From Bacteroidia bacterium (lineage in GTDB: Bacteria > Bacteroidota > Bacteroidia > J057 > JADKCL01): 64,000 nucleotides of DNA. This document shows, in pieces, positions 1-7,834 of the stretch (its first letter is position 1; every line of letters starts with the position of its first letter). The DNA lies in NCBI GenBank assembly GCA_020635905.1, contig JACJYV010000001.1:186001-250000 (forward strand), in the 5' to 3' direction. The notes under the pieces were generated by a model. It had not been told where the DNA came from. It saw only the letters and a program-made list of their open reading frames with translations, and ran no database searches. Position numbers and translations under genes: made by a program.

Positions 1-687
1 CTCCTGAGTTTGTTTGTCTTCCGCATGGAAGCCAAAAGCCAGCTTGTGCCTGTGCCCGGCAGCCTTACCCTGCCCGACACTATCGACTTCAACGAACCTG
101 TGAATTTCACTTACCAGGTGCTCAACCAGGGGCCATTTCCAGTGATTACCACCTCTCTGATCACCCTGATTCAGGTAAACGGTTCCATGCTTCCTGATGT
201 GGTAATCAGCCTCAACGGTATTCTGAATATCATTCCTCCCGGCGGAATCCTGACGGTTCCGGTCAATAATCACCGCGCATCAGCGGCCAATAATTACCAG
301 GACGGGGGCGCCAACGTGGTGGTGGTCTGGCCTACGACGCCCCAGGGCGGCGGCAGCGGCAGCACTGACGACACGACCTACGTAAAAGATCCTGCCACTC
401 CCGGCTCAGCAAAACGCTATTTCAGCGATCCAGAGCCGGCATTCGGGGTATATCCCAATCCAGCCAGCACCCATGCCTGGCTGAAATTTGTGCCCGAATC
501 CACGGAATCTGCCCGGCTTTCCCTCATTGACCTTAGCGGAAAAGTTGTACGGCAGGAAAGCCTGGACGGCCTGATTGGCCAGTCCTGCACCCATGAACTC
601 AACCTGACCGGATTGCCCGCAGGGCCCTATTTCCTCCGACTGGAAAGCCCTTCAGCAACCCGGATTGAAAAACTAATGATTGAATAA
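1..687 (+). CDS. T9SS type A sorting domain protein (3' part of gene)
   Basis: The reading frame is open from the first base, so the gene starts before the window and only its C-terminal ~228 residues are seen. The first part resembles a CARDB/Ig-like beta-sandwich (hydrophobic strands around 'NFTYQVLNQGPFPV'). A Gly/Ser-rich linker ('GGGSGSTDD') follows. The last ~80 residues form a classic T9SS type A sorting domain: 'YPNPAS', then 'SLIDLSGKVV', 'GPYFLRL' and a terminal 'IEKLMIE'. Such proteins are exported by Sec, cross the outer membrane by T9SS and are usually anchored to the surface or released. The catalytic or binding part is outside the window, so the function is unknown. A strong terminator follows the stop codon. 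Confidence 0.88.
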   Translation, partial: LLSLFVFRMEAKSQLVPVPGSLTLPDTIDFNEPVNFTYQVLNQGPFPVITTSLITLIQVNGSMLPDVVISLNGILNIIPPGGILTVPVNNHRASAANNYQDGGANVVVVWPTTPQGGGSGSTDDTTYVKDPATPGSAKRYFSDPEPAFGVYPNPASTHAWLKFVPESTESARLSLIDLSGKVVRQESLDGLIGQSCTHELNLTGLPAGPYFLRLESPSATRIEKLMIE

Positions 688-700
688 GTTGCGATGAGTC

Positions 701-738
701 TCTCCTTCCCGGCCTCGTCCGGGAGGGAGAACTTTTTT
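701..738 (+). terminator. Rho-independent terminator after the T9SS cargo gene
   Basis: An 11-bp GC-rich stem (CTCCTTCCCGG pairing with CCGGGAGGGAG, one G-T wobble) with a short loop is followed by six T within four bases. It begins about 14 bases after the stop codon. The remaining bases up to 984 hold no gene I can support. Confidence 0.8.
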
Positions 739-984
739 ACATGAGAAAAGTATGGTGAGAACGTCATTTTTTTGACCTGGGATTTTTATGATTATTGGGG
801 AGGGCCGGGTTAAAACCCACCCCTAAAGAATTCAAAAACGAGGTTCCCAACCCGGGTTAAAGTTTATTAATGGCAGAGGGATGCTTTGCATCTATCCAGA
901 GGACTAAAGCCCTCTGGTGAATTTTACGAATTCAAACCAGGAGTTTGAGGTTGCAAAGAAGGAACGTTAAACTTACCTATTCCC

Positions 985-3720
985 CTACAATTCCTTCAAA
1001 AAGGTTCCCAGAAGCGAAAACTGTCCATTGGAGGGATCTTTTTTGACCCAACAAACCATAACCCTGGAATCACGGTTGATGGCCATTACGGGCGACATTT
1101 GCTCTGAGTCGCGGTCGCCCACCATCGAGCCGTAAAAGCCCACTTTCTTGGCCCCGTCCGGACGCAGTTTCTGGAAAAACACCTTTTGTGTACCATCTTC
1201 AAGACTGGCGCTCCAGAAGTAATAGGCGTAGCTTTTGGGATTGAGAATAACCGCGTAATCGTTATACTCCTTCAGTTTGGATCCCAGAGAAACTCCATCG
1301 AAATCCCACAGGTTTTTTCCGTCTGAGGTGAATTGCTGTGAATAAATCTTGACCCCCGCTTCAGATTTGGCCCGTTCATCCAGCCAGGTTACCCAGATAT
1401 TGCCCGATTCGTCAGTGAGCAGGGAGGGCTGAGATTGCTTTCCATCGGCTGGGGCCACCATTTTTCCGCGGCTTCCCCATTGCTTGAATCCATTGACGGT
1501 CAGCGAATTGATTCTGATTTTCTCATTTCCATCGCCTGAAGCTGCATCTTCCCAAACCAGAATCAAATCCCCCACAAAATTGCGCACCAGTTTGGGGGTA
1601 CGCTGGTGATAATCGCCCGGATGAGGCAGGCGTCCCCCATACTCCCACTCAAAAATGCCAAAGCTGTTGATGTGCTGCATGTAGATGTTGGAGAAACCCG
1701 TACGATTGTCCTGCCAGGCCACAAAAGCGCCTCCGTCGCCATCGCTGGCCAGTGAGGGTGCCGTCTGCAACCCCTCAAATTTGGCAAAAGCCTTGCCGTC
1801 TCTGCCCCACATGATGTCGCCCTGGTGATTGATCCTCTGAATATACAGATCGAAGCCACTGCTCAAAAGATCGCGGGCGTCCGACCAGCAAATGACCACT
1901 CCTTCCTTCGCATCTGAAACCATTTGAATCTGGCTTTGCCCCCGCTCGGCCTCACAGACAGGGACTCCGTCGATCTGCCAGAGCATGCGCCCCGTGGGAC
2001 TGATGCGCTGAGCAAAGATATTATCATTGCGGGCCTCACGGGTATCCACCCAGGCCAGAATCACTCCTCCCACCCCGTCCTCAATCAGGCGGGGACGGCT
2101 TTGCTCGCCAGCGGCCACACAGACGGGTATGCCGTTGGTCCTCCATTTGGGATTGCCAAATTCATCCAGCTTCTGGATAAAAATATCGCTGTTGCCCTTT
2201 CCGTTGCGGAAATCTGACCAGGCCAGGTAAAAATACCCGTCCCGGGTAGCCAGCATTTCCAGCCCTTCGATTTTGGGAAAAGGACCATCATGCTCTGAGC
2301 CCAGCTTGGTGCCTTCGGGTTTGTACAGGGGTAAGCCATTGGTATTGAAATGCTGCAGATAAATGTAATTGCGGCCTGTCTCACGGTAATCCGTCCAGCT
2401 GACCATGAGACCGCCGTTGCCATCGCTCACCACAGACTGTTGCTCCTGCTCCTTGCCAATCCTGCACACGGGCATTCCTTCGGGCTCGAGCAGGGGCTGC
2501 CCAAAATTGTCGAGCTTCTGAATCCAGAGGGTCTTATTTCGCCCCTCCCACCGCTGCCACACAAACATCTGGTAATTGCTCGATATTGAGGCCACCATGG
2601 AAGGAAGGCGGTCGTCCTGGGGTGAATTGCTGACCGGCATTCCGTTTTGATCCCATTGAAAAATCCCGTCCATGATGCGAATCTGCTGGGCGTAAATATC
2701 CTTATTGCCGTTGCGGTGGTCCTCCCAACTCACGATCACATCCCGTCCCTTTTTGCAAATCACAGGATTGATCTGGTCCTCGTTGGCGAAGCAGGTGGAA
2801 TAATGGTAAACCAGGGTGCCATCCACCTTGATGCGTCCCCGAAAAATATCGTATCCCCGGGTTTGCTCACTGTATTTCTGATAGACAAAGAGGAATCCAC
2901 CGTAACCATCGGGCACCATGGAAGCGTTGTGGTGATTTTCCTCGCGACCCGCAAATATATCCAGCCCGTTGGGGCTCCAGGCAAAGTCGCCTTTGCGGTC
3001 GAGTTTCTGGGCATAGAGATTCCAGTAGCGGCCATTGCGAAAATCTTCCCAGAGAATTATGACTCCCGTTTCGCCGTCAGAACCCAGAGTAATGTGCTGC
3101 TGAATGTTGGGAGAGGTCACAATGGGCAGCCCTTCTGGCATCCAGCTGGTACGCCCTGAAACGCTGATATGCTGGGCATAGATGTCCAGTTCCGTTCCTC
3201 CGCGGCGGCTGTCTTCCCAGACCACATAAAAGCCATTCTTATTGTCCCACTCGATCTGAGGATTGGTCTGACTACCCTCGCCTGCGCATAATTTCACCCC
3301 CATCGGGTCCCAGAGCATTTCTCCCCGGGCGTTGATGCGTTGGAGATAGAGTTTTTCCTTGTCTTTGCCCTCACGGCCATCTTCCCATACGATCACAATC
3401 CCCCCAAAAGCATCGGGAGAAATGTCGAATTTGTCCTGGTTGGAAGGAATGGGGCAAATGGGGGTCCCGTCGCCTTCCCAGAGAAATTGTCCCAGGTGAT
3501 TGACCTTTTGCAGATACAGATTGGAATAGCCAGCCCCGTTGCGGGAAGAGCGCCAGGCTATGATGAATTCGCCTGCCCCCACATCCACGACCTGAGAGGC
3601 ATTATTATAGGATTGAAAAGAGGTAAACTGGTTGCTGACCACGGGAAAATTCTGGCCCTTTACCCAGGCAAAGCCGGCAAGTAATATTATCAGAAGACCA
3701 ATCCGTCCAGTTGACAACAT
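985..3720 (-). CDS. Secreted 911-aa protein made of ~16 tandem W-x-D-x-R repeats
   Basis: An N-terminal signal peptide ('LLIILLAGFAWVKGQ') is followed by about sixteen degenerate repeats of roughly 50-60 residues. Each has a strand ending in 'VWEDxRxG', then 'DIYAQ/LYLQ', then '[I/L]...G...W...G.P[VI]C'. Examples are 'IVWEDGREGKDKEKLYLQ' and 'LAWVDTREARNDNIFAQ'. The pattern suggests a large all-beta fold, perhaps one or two beta-propellers. The protein ends at 'GTFLKEL' with no recognisable T9SS sorting domain, unlike other secreted proteins in the window. The repeated 'G-x-V/I-I-x-W' phrases are typical of Bacteroidota surface repeat proteins of unknown function. It begins with ATG and has no close co-directional partner. 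I do not assign a function. Confidence 0.85.
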   Translation of the reverse strand: MLSTGRIGLLIILLAGFAWVKGQNFPVVSNQFTSFQSYNNASQVVDVGAGEFIIAWRSSRNGAGYSNLYLQKVNHLGQFLWEGDGTPICPIPSNQDKFDISPDAFGGIVIVWEDGREGKDKEKLYLQRINARGEMLWDPMGVKLCAGEGSQTNPQIEWDNKNGFYVVWEDSRRGGTELDIYAQHISVSGRTSWMPEGLPIVTSPNIQQHITLGSDGETGVIILWEDFRNGRYWNLYAQKLDRKGDFAWSPNGLDIFAGREENHHNASMVPDGYGGFLFVYQKYSEQTRGYDIFRGRIKVDGTLVYHYSTCFANEDQINPVICKKGRDVIVSWEDHRNGNKDIYAQQIRIMDGIFQWDQNGMPVSNSPQDDRLPSMVASISSNYQMFVWQRWEGRNKTLWIQKLDNFGQPLLEPEGMPVCRIGKEQEQQSVVSDGNGGLMVSWTDYRETGRNYIYLQHFNTNGLPLYKPEGTKLGSEHDGPFPKIEGLEMLATRDGYFYLAWSDFRNGKGNSDIFIQKLDEFGNPKWRTNGIPVCVAAGEQSRPRLIEDGVGGVILAWVDTREARNDNIFAQRISPTGRMLWQIDGVPVCEAERGQSQIQMVSDAKEGVVICWSDARDLLSSGFDLYIQRINHQGDIMWGRDGKAFAKFEGLQTAPSLASDGDGGAFVAWQDNRTGFSNIYMQHINSFGIFEWEYGGRLPHPGDYHQRTPKLVRNFVGDLILVWEDAASGDGNEKIRINSLTVNGFKQWGSRGKMVAPADGKQSQPSLLTDESGNIWVTWLDERAKSEAGVKIYSQQFTSDGKNLWDFDGVSLGSKLKEYNDYAVILNPKSYAYYFWSASLEDGTQKVFFQKLRPDGAKKVGFYGSMVGDRDSEQMSPVMAINRDSRVMVCWVKKDPSNGQFSLLGTFLKEL

Positions 3721-3786
3721 GATTTTCAGCAGCAGGGTTTCCTTAATTTTGCAGCAGTTCAGCCAAATAATCCTATTATTTCAGGG

Positions 3787-4380
3787 CTAATTTACGGCCT
3801 TTGGCGGCAATAAGCCTGATTTAAGGGCCCGAACATATCCCCATCCCACCAGCAAACCGACCAATATCCCCAACACCGCACCCCCCATTACATCGCCCGG
3901 ATAATGGACGCCCAGATAGATACGGCTGAAAGCCACCAGCCCGGCACAGGCGAAGAAAACGTAAGGCAGGCTGCGCTTATTGCTCCCGAATACAAAAGTC
4001 AGGAAGGTGGCCAGGGCGAAGAAATTGGCAGCATGGGAGGACACAAAGCCAAAACGTCCCCCGCATTTTCCCTGAACTAAATGCACTTCCTTATAAACGG
4101 GCGAATCGGGGTTGCAGGGCCTTACCCGTTCCGTGGCGGGCTTGAGCAGGCCAGAGGCCGTGCGATCGCTCAGGGTAATGAGCACGCCCACGCAAACCAG
4201 GATCAGCAGCAGGTGCCTGAGGCCGAATTGTTTCCAGATAAGGCCCAGCAACAAAGCATAGACAGGTATCCAGACATATTTATTACTGATCCAAAACATA
4301 AACCCATCCCAGAATGGGGAATTTGCCCCGTTGATGAGGCGAAAAAGGGATTCATCGAGATGGATCAACGATTCAATCAT
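3787..4380 (-). CDS. PAP2-family membrane phosphatase
   Basis: This 197-residue integral membrane protein has about five or six hydrophobic segments and the three phosphatase motifs of the PAP2 superfamily: 'KPATERVRP' (KxxxxxxRP), 'SSHAANFF' (the PSGH-type motif, here SSHA) and 'SRIYLGVHYPGDV' (SRxxxxxHxxxD). Family members dephosphorylate lipid phosphates on the outer face of the inner membrane, for example undecaprenyl diphosphate, phosphatidylglycerol phosphate or lipid A. The exact substrate cannot be read from sequence. The start is 59 bases from the divergent DUF4230 gene, so the two promoters share that gap. All catalytic residues expected of the family appear present. Confidence 0.9.
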   Translation of the reverse strand: MIESLIHLDESLFRLINGANSPFWDGFMFWISNKYVWIPVYALLLGLIWKQFGLRHLLLILVCVGVLITLSDRTASGLLKPATERVRPCNPDSPVYKEVHLVQGKCGGRFGFVSSHAANFFALATFLTFVFGSNKRSLPYVFFACAGLVAFSRIYLGVHYPGDVMGGAVLGILVGLLVGWGYVRALKSGLLPPKAVN

Positions 4381-4439
4381 CTGGGCAAAGATGGGAAAAT
4401 TGCATTGAAATTATTAATTTCAGAGCCAAATAAACCCTT

Positions 4440-5177
4440 ATGGCCACAGACACCACCACACCCTCACAATCAGCCAAGGCCATCGTCTACCTGATTCTGA
4501 TCTTTGCCATCGGGGCGCTGGGCGTATTTGTTACCAAATCCGTATTTGCCAACCGCAAGCGCGACCCAATGCTCAACCGTTTTGAGGGGATCAAACGCAT
4601 GCAGGAAATGCGCCTCGTGCAGCACCATTATCAGGAAATCATCCCCTTCAAGAATAAAAACGGGAATCTGCAATTCCTGATCGTTACCCCGGCCGACATT
4701 TACGGCAAGATTGACATGAGCGAAATTGCCTACGAACTGGGCGAGGACAGTCTGCTGAAGGTGACTATGCCCCGGGCCAGCGTGTCTGATGTATGGATTG
4801 AGCTCGATTCGGCCCGCGAATACAAAATAAAGGGCAACCCCATGACCATTTATTTTCAGGGAGGGAAACGCAAATATTCTGAAGCATTCAACCAAATCAT
4901 TGGCGATCTGAGTAAGGCCAAGCAAGAAGTGGTGCAGTCTGCAGTGAAAAACGGCATTCTGGAAGACACCCAGTTCAAGGCGCGGGAATACATCACCAAT
5001 CTGGCCCTGAGCCTGGGTTATCGCATCGAATTCACCCAACCCCAGGACTCAACCTCCTTCCAGGATAAACTGAATCACTCGCTCGATCAGGCCCTGGATG
5101 AATATCTCAATCCCAGAAATCCTGACGAACGGGACAAACGGGTGAAAAAGGTCAAGAAACTTCTGGATGTAAAATAA
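4440..5177 (+). CDS. DUF4230-like membrane-anchored protein, short paralogue
   Basis: The product is 245 residues. One N-terminal transmembrane segment ('AIVYLILIFAIGALGVFVT') is followed by a soluble domain resembling DUF4230: 'RLVQHHYQEIIPF', 'YGKIDMSEI', an acidic strand region 'DSLLKVTMPRASV', and a C-terminal helix with 'VQSAVKNGI' before a last domain segment. The C-terminus is Lys-rich. DUF4230 has no established biochemical function. The next gene begins 19 bases downstream and encodes a paralogue with the same landmarks, so the two are probably co-transcribed and may interact. The ATG used here is the first in the frame and lies directly upstream of the membrane segment. Confidence 0.8.
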   Translation: MATDTTTPSQSAKAIVYLILIFAIGALGVFVTKSVFANRKRDPMLNRFEGIKRMQEMRLVQHHYQEIIPFKNKNGNLQFLIVTPADIYGKIDMSEIAYELGEDSLLKVTMPRASVSDVWIELDSAREYKIKGNPMTIYFQGGKRKYSEAFNQIIGDLSKAKQEVVQSAVKNGILEDTQFKAREYITNLALSLGYRIEFTQPQDSTSFQDKLNHSLDQALDEYLNPRNPDERDKRVKKVKKLLDVK

Positions 5178-5196
5178 TGGCTCAGGCCGCAAAGAT

Positions 5197-6606
5197 ATGA
5201 TCACAGCCCTTGCAGCATTATTTACAAGACCTTTCGGGCGGGCCCTTGGCCTGGTTCTGGTAGGCGTGGTGGGAGGAATACTCATCTGGACTTTCCTGCA
5301 CAAGCCGGGAAAAGTACGTCAGGTGACTGCCAAAGCCCTGCTGACCAACATTTCCTACGTGCAGGAACTGGATCTGGTCTCGCATTACTATGATGAAATC
5401 ATGTTTATCGGGGATGCACTGGAACAGGAGCGCCTGGCTGACCAGGCTTCTGAGGATACCCTGCCAGCGCGGGCCGCGCTGGAAAATGCCCTGATCGAAA
5501 TGAATATCCAGCAGGAAGTGGTGAATGATTCCAACGCGGCCCTGCAAAAGCTGATCGCCACCCTCAACTATGCCAATCAGAAAGTGGATAGCACCCTGCC
5601 CGACAAAAAGGGCCTTCCTGAGAACTTTCAGGCCTTTCAAAAAGCCATTGAGCAATCGCCCAACCGCTTTGGCCCCGAGTATAATCAACTGAGGCTGGAA
5701 TACCTGGCCGCCGAAAAGGAGCTGGATGATCAGGTGAAAATGCCCAAGGCACTTTGGGACGCCTTTATCAGCAAAAAGTCCAAAAACTATCCCCTGTACC
5801 AGAAATATAAAGCCAAAGAAGATGCTTTCAGACAGGCTTATCAGGATCTGAAGGGTGCACTGAAAGACAACCTGGAAGCGGCCCGCAAATACCGCGACCT
5901 GGTTCGCAGCCGCAAGGAAAAATGCGAACGGGCCCTGAACAAGGAACGCAATGAATTTACCCGCCGTCAGCGGGAGTATCTGAATGCCAAAGAGAACTTT
6001 GAAGAGTTGAAAACCCAGGCAAAAATTGCCCGGGAAAAGGCCAATGCGGCCCGCGAAGCGGCCAAAAAGGACATCAACCTCAACGATCCCAAACTGCTGG
6101 CTATCATTCCCTCCACCATCACAGGTTATATTGACATGAAGGATGTGGTCTGGGATACGGCGGGTTCAGACACGGTGCGGGTTTCAGTGAAGGATATCAA
6201 ACTTTCGCGGGTGTACATCGATCTGGACAAGGTCGAATCTTATGGAATTGCCCCCAATGAGGTGGAAGTGGATTTCAAAAAAGGCGGATTGTATTACCAG
6301 GTATTTGTGCAAATGCGCCGCGAACTCGCAGATTTGCGCGATCGGGTCACCAAAAATGCCGTAAAAAACGGCATCACCCGCCAAACCGCAGAAATGGCCT
6401 GCGAATATTTTGAATCCCTGTTTGGCACTTTCGGCTTGCCCGTCACGGTATCTTTTCCCAATAATCCGGGTTGTGACTGTGCCAATAAACTGGTGCCCAG
6501 GATGAAAGAGGAAGAAAAGCCGCCCGTAGTCAGGGCAGATTCAAATGGTACTGCTTCGCAGGACACTACTCCCGCCGCAGTGGTGAATACCGCTGGTATT
6601 TTTTGA
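5197..6606 (+). CDS. DUF4230-like membrane protein with a large coiled-coil insertion
   Basis: The 469 residues begin with a hydrophobic anchor (residues ~12-33) and the same landmarks as the upstream paralogue: 'ELDLVSHYYDEIMF' (residues ~57-70), 'GYIDMKDV' (~310-317), 'VYIDLDKVESYGI' and 'VTKNAVKNGI'. Between the first two landmarks lies a segment of about 225 residues (~74-298) rich in Lys, Glu, Ala and Arg with heptad character, which I read as a coiled coil. In the upstream gene the same place holds only ~16 residues. The C-terminus ('CDCANKLVP', then a polar tail) is unlike the paralogue. An earlier ATG at 5178 runs into a stop after seven codons, so ATG 5197 is the start. Function is unknown. 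An AAACCGT-type heptad array follows 27 bases after the stop. Confidence 0.78.
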   Translation: MITALAALFTRPFGRALGLVLVGVVGGILIWTFLHKPGKVRQVTAKALLTNISYVQELDLVSHYYDEIMFIGDALEQERLADQASEDTLPARAALENALIEMNIQQEVVNDSNAALQKLIATLNYANQKVDSTLPDKKGLPENFQAFQKAIEQSPNRFGPEYNQLRLEYLAAEKELDDQVKMPKALWDAFISKKSKNYPLYQKYKAKEDAFRQAYQDLKGALKDNLEAARKYRDLVRSRKEKCERALNKERNEFTRRQREYLNAKENFEELKTQAKIAREKANAAREAAKKDINLNDPKLLAIIPSTITGYIDMKDVVWDTAGSDTVRVSVKDIKLSRVYIDLDKVESYGIAPNEVEVDFKKGGLYYQVFVQMRRELADLRDRVTKNAVKNGITRQTAEMACEYFESLFGTFGLPVTVSFPNNPGCDCANKLVPRMKEEEKPPVVRADSNGTASQDTTPAAVVNTAGIF

Positions 6607-6633
6607 AGGAACCTCTAAAAACTTCAGACAAGC

Positions 6634-6661
6634 AGACCGTAAACCGTAAACTGTAAACCGT
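6634..6661. repeat. Heptad tandem repeat array A (AAACCGT type, 4 units)
   Basis: Four consecutive 7-bp units, AGACCGT, AAACCGT, AAACTGT and a second AAACCGT, lie in the gap between the DUF4230 gene and the antitoxin gene. The same unit in the same orientation occurs in four copies at 7806-7833, on the other side of the toxin-antitoxin pair. Confidence 0.9.
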
Positions 6662-6738
6662 ATTCAGTTTCGAATATTTCGAACAATTCGATTGTTTCAT
6701 TCGTAGAATTGGAGTAATATTAAATAAAATCAGCTATT

Positions 6739-7188
6739 ATGGCCAATCATACAACTCCCCTTGAACAGAAAATTGCGAGTGATTCCATTCACCAGTTCAG
6801 AGCCGTTTCGAATAAATTAGAGAAATCTAAAAATGAAACGGTGGAAATTCAAATTGAGGGCACCAAGCAATCCATTAAAATTCCCAAAAGCGCCTTTTCA
6901 TTTTTGGCTGACATTCTCGCCCAAATGGCAGAAGGAAAATCCATTACCGTCCTTCCCACAGACTCAGAGCTCAGTTCGCAACAAGCTGCTGACTTTATTC
7001 AGGTTTCCCGTCCTTTTTTGGTGAAATTGCTGGAGCAGGGAAAAATTCCCTTCAGAAAAGTGGGGAGACACAGGAGAATACGGCTGATGGATCTGATGAA
7101 TTTTGAAAAAATTCAGAAACTTGAAAGGGAAAAACAGCTTGAATTTCTGGCTAAACAAGCCCAGGAATTAAATATGGGTTACGAATGA
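6739..7188 (+). CDS. Antitoxin with excisionase-type helix-turn-helix
   Basis: The 149-residue protein has an N-terminal segment that looks like a small beta/helix domain (residues 1-70) and a winged-helix DNA-binding domain of the excisionase/MerR type at ~76-128: 'LSSQQAADFIQVSRPFLVKL' followed by 'GKIPFRKVGRHRRIRLMDLM'. The 'V-G-x-H-R-R-I' strand is typical of excisionase-family binding domains that partner PIN toxins. Its stop overlaps the start of the PIN gene by four bases (ATGA), the usual translational coupling in type II toxin-antitoxin operons. By analogy it should neutralise the toxin and repress the shared promoter upstream of 6739. That role is inferred from context and fold. Confidence 0.85.
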   Translation: MANHTTPLEQKIASDSIHQFRAVSNKLEKSKNETVEIQIEGTKQSIKIPKSAFSFLADILAQMAEGKSITVLPTDSELSSQQAADFIQVSRPFLVKLLEQGKIPFRKVGRHRRIRLMDLMNFEKIQKLEREKQLEFLAKQAQELNMGYE

Positions 7189-7793
7189 GCATTGTCCCGA
7201 CCCAACGGGTAGTGTTGGATGCTTGTGTCTTGTATCCAGCACCTTTGCGTGATTTTTTATTATCTCTTGCCAGTGAAAAATTGTTTACACCAATCTGGTC
7301 TCAGGAAATAAACCAAGAATGGATCAGGAATCTCCTGGAGAAACGCCCCGATTTACTAGAAAAGAACCTTCAACTAACCGTGGCGGCAATGAATAAAGCA
7401 TTTCCCGAAGCTTTGGTCACTGATTTTGGCCATTTGATTCCTGAAATCAGCCTACCTGATCCGGACGACAGGCATGTTTTGGCCTGTGCAATTAAGGCTG
7501 GTGCCAACTCTATCATTACTTTCAATACCCGGGATTTCCCCAAAGACAACACAGATCAATTTACCTTAAAGGTACTCCATCCCGATGATTATTTGGTTGA
7601 ATTAGTTGGCTCAAATCGGGAAGAGGCTTGCCTGGGGTTCAGGAAAATGGTTAAGAGATTACGAAATCCCCCCATAAGCGAGGAGAAAGTTCTGGAAACT
7701 CTCATCAAATGTGGCCTGCCAAAAACGGCGAAAAAGATTCAGGAAAATTGCAACTCAGAATCAGAAGAAGAAATCACTGAAATAAAAGGATAA
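7185..7793 (+). CDS. PIN-domain toxin (putative ribonuclease)
   Basis: This 202-residue PIN-domain protein has the expected acidic centre: D12 in 'VVLDACVLYP', E41/E45 in 'SQEINQEW', D94/D95 in 'PDPDDRHVLACAIKA' and D117 in 'ITFNTRDFP'. The C-terminal ~70 residues form an extra helical and charged tail ('SEEEITEIKG') beyond the nuclease core. PIN toxins are Mg2+-dependent RNases; the RNA target cannot be predicted. The gene overlaps the antitoxin by ATGA. The pair is visibly richer in A and T than the flanking housekeeping genes and sits between two matching heptad arrays, which suggests acquisition as a unit. The stop is 12 bases before array B. Confidence 0.88.
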   Translation: MSIVPTQRVVLDACVLYPAPLRDFLLSLASEKLFTPIWSQEINQEWIRNLLEKRPDLLEKNLQLTVAAMNKAFPEALVTDFGHLIPEISLPDPDDRHVLACAIKAGANSIITFNTRDFPKDNTDQFTLKVLHPDDYLVELVGSNREEACLGFRKMVKRLRNPPISEEKVLETLIKCGLPKTAKKIQENCNSESEEEITEIKG

Positions 7794-7805
7794 ATCACCC
7801 CGAAA

Positions 7806-7833
7806 AAACCGTAAACTGTAAACTGTAAACCGT
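7806..7833. repeat. Heptad tandem repeat array B (AAACCGT type, 4 units)
   Basis: Four 7-bp units, two AAACCGT flanking two AAACTGT, fill the gap between the convergent PIN gene and the 542-aa gene. The array ends one base before the stop codon (TAG, complement of 7835-7837) of that minus-strand gene. Its orientation matches array A. Confidence 0.9.
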
Positions 7834-7834
7834 A

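Noticed and set aside
6634..7833. The toxin-antitoxin cassette as a transposon or integron
   Set aside because: There is no transposase, integrase or terminal inverted repeat; only the flanking direct heptad arrays suggest mobility, so it is reported as a hypothesis.
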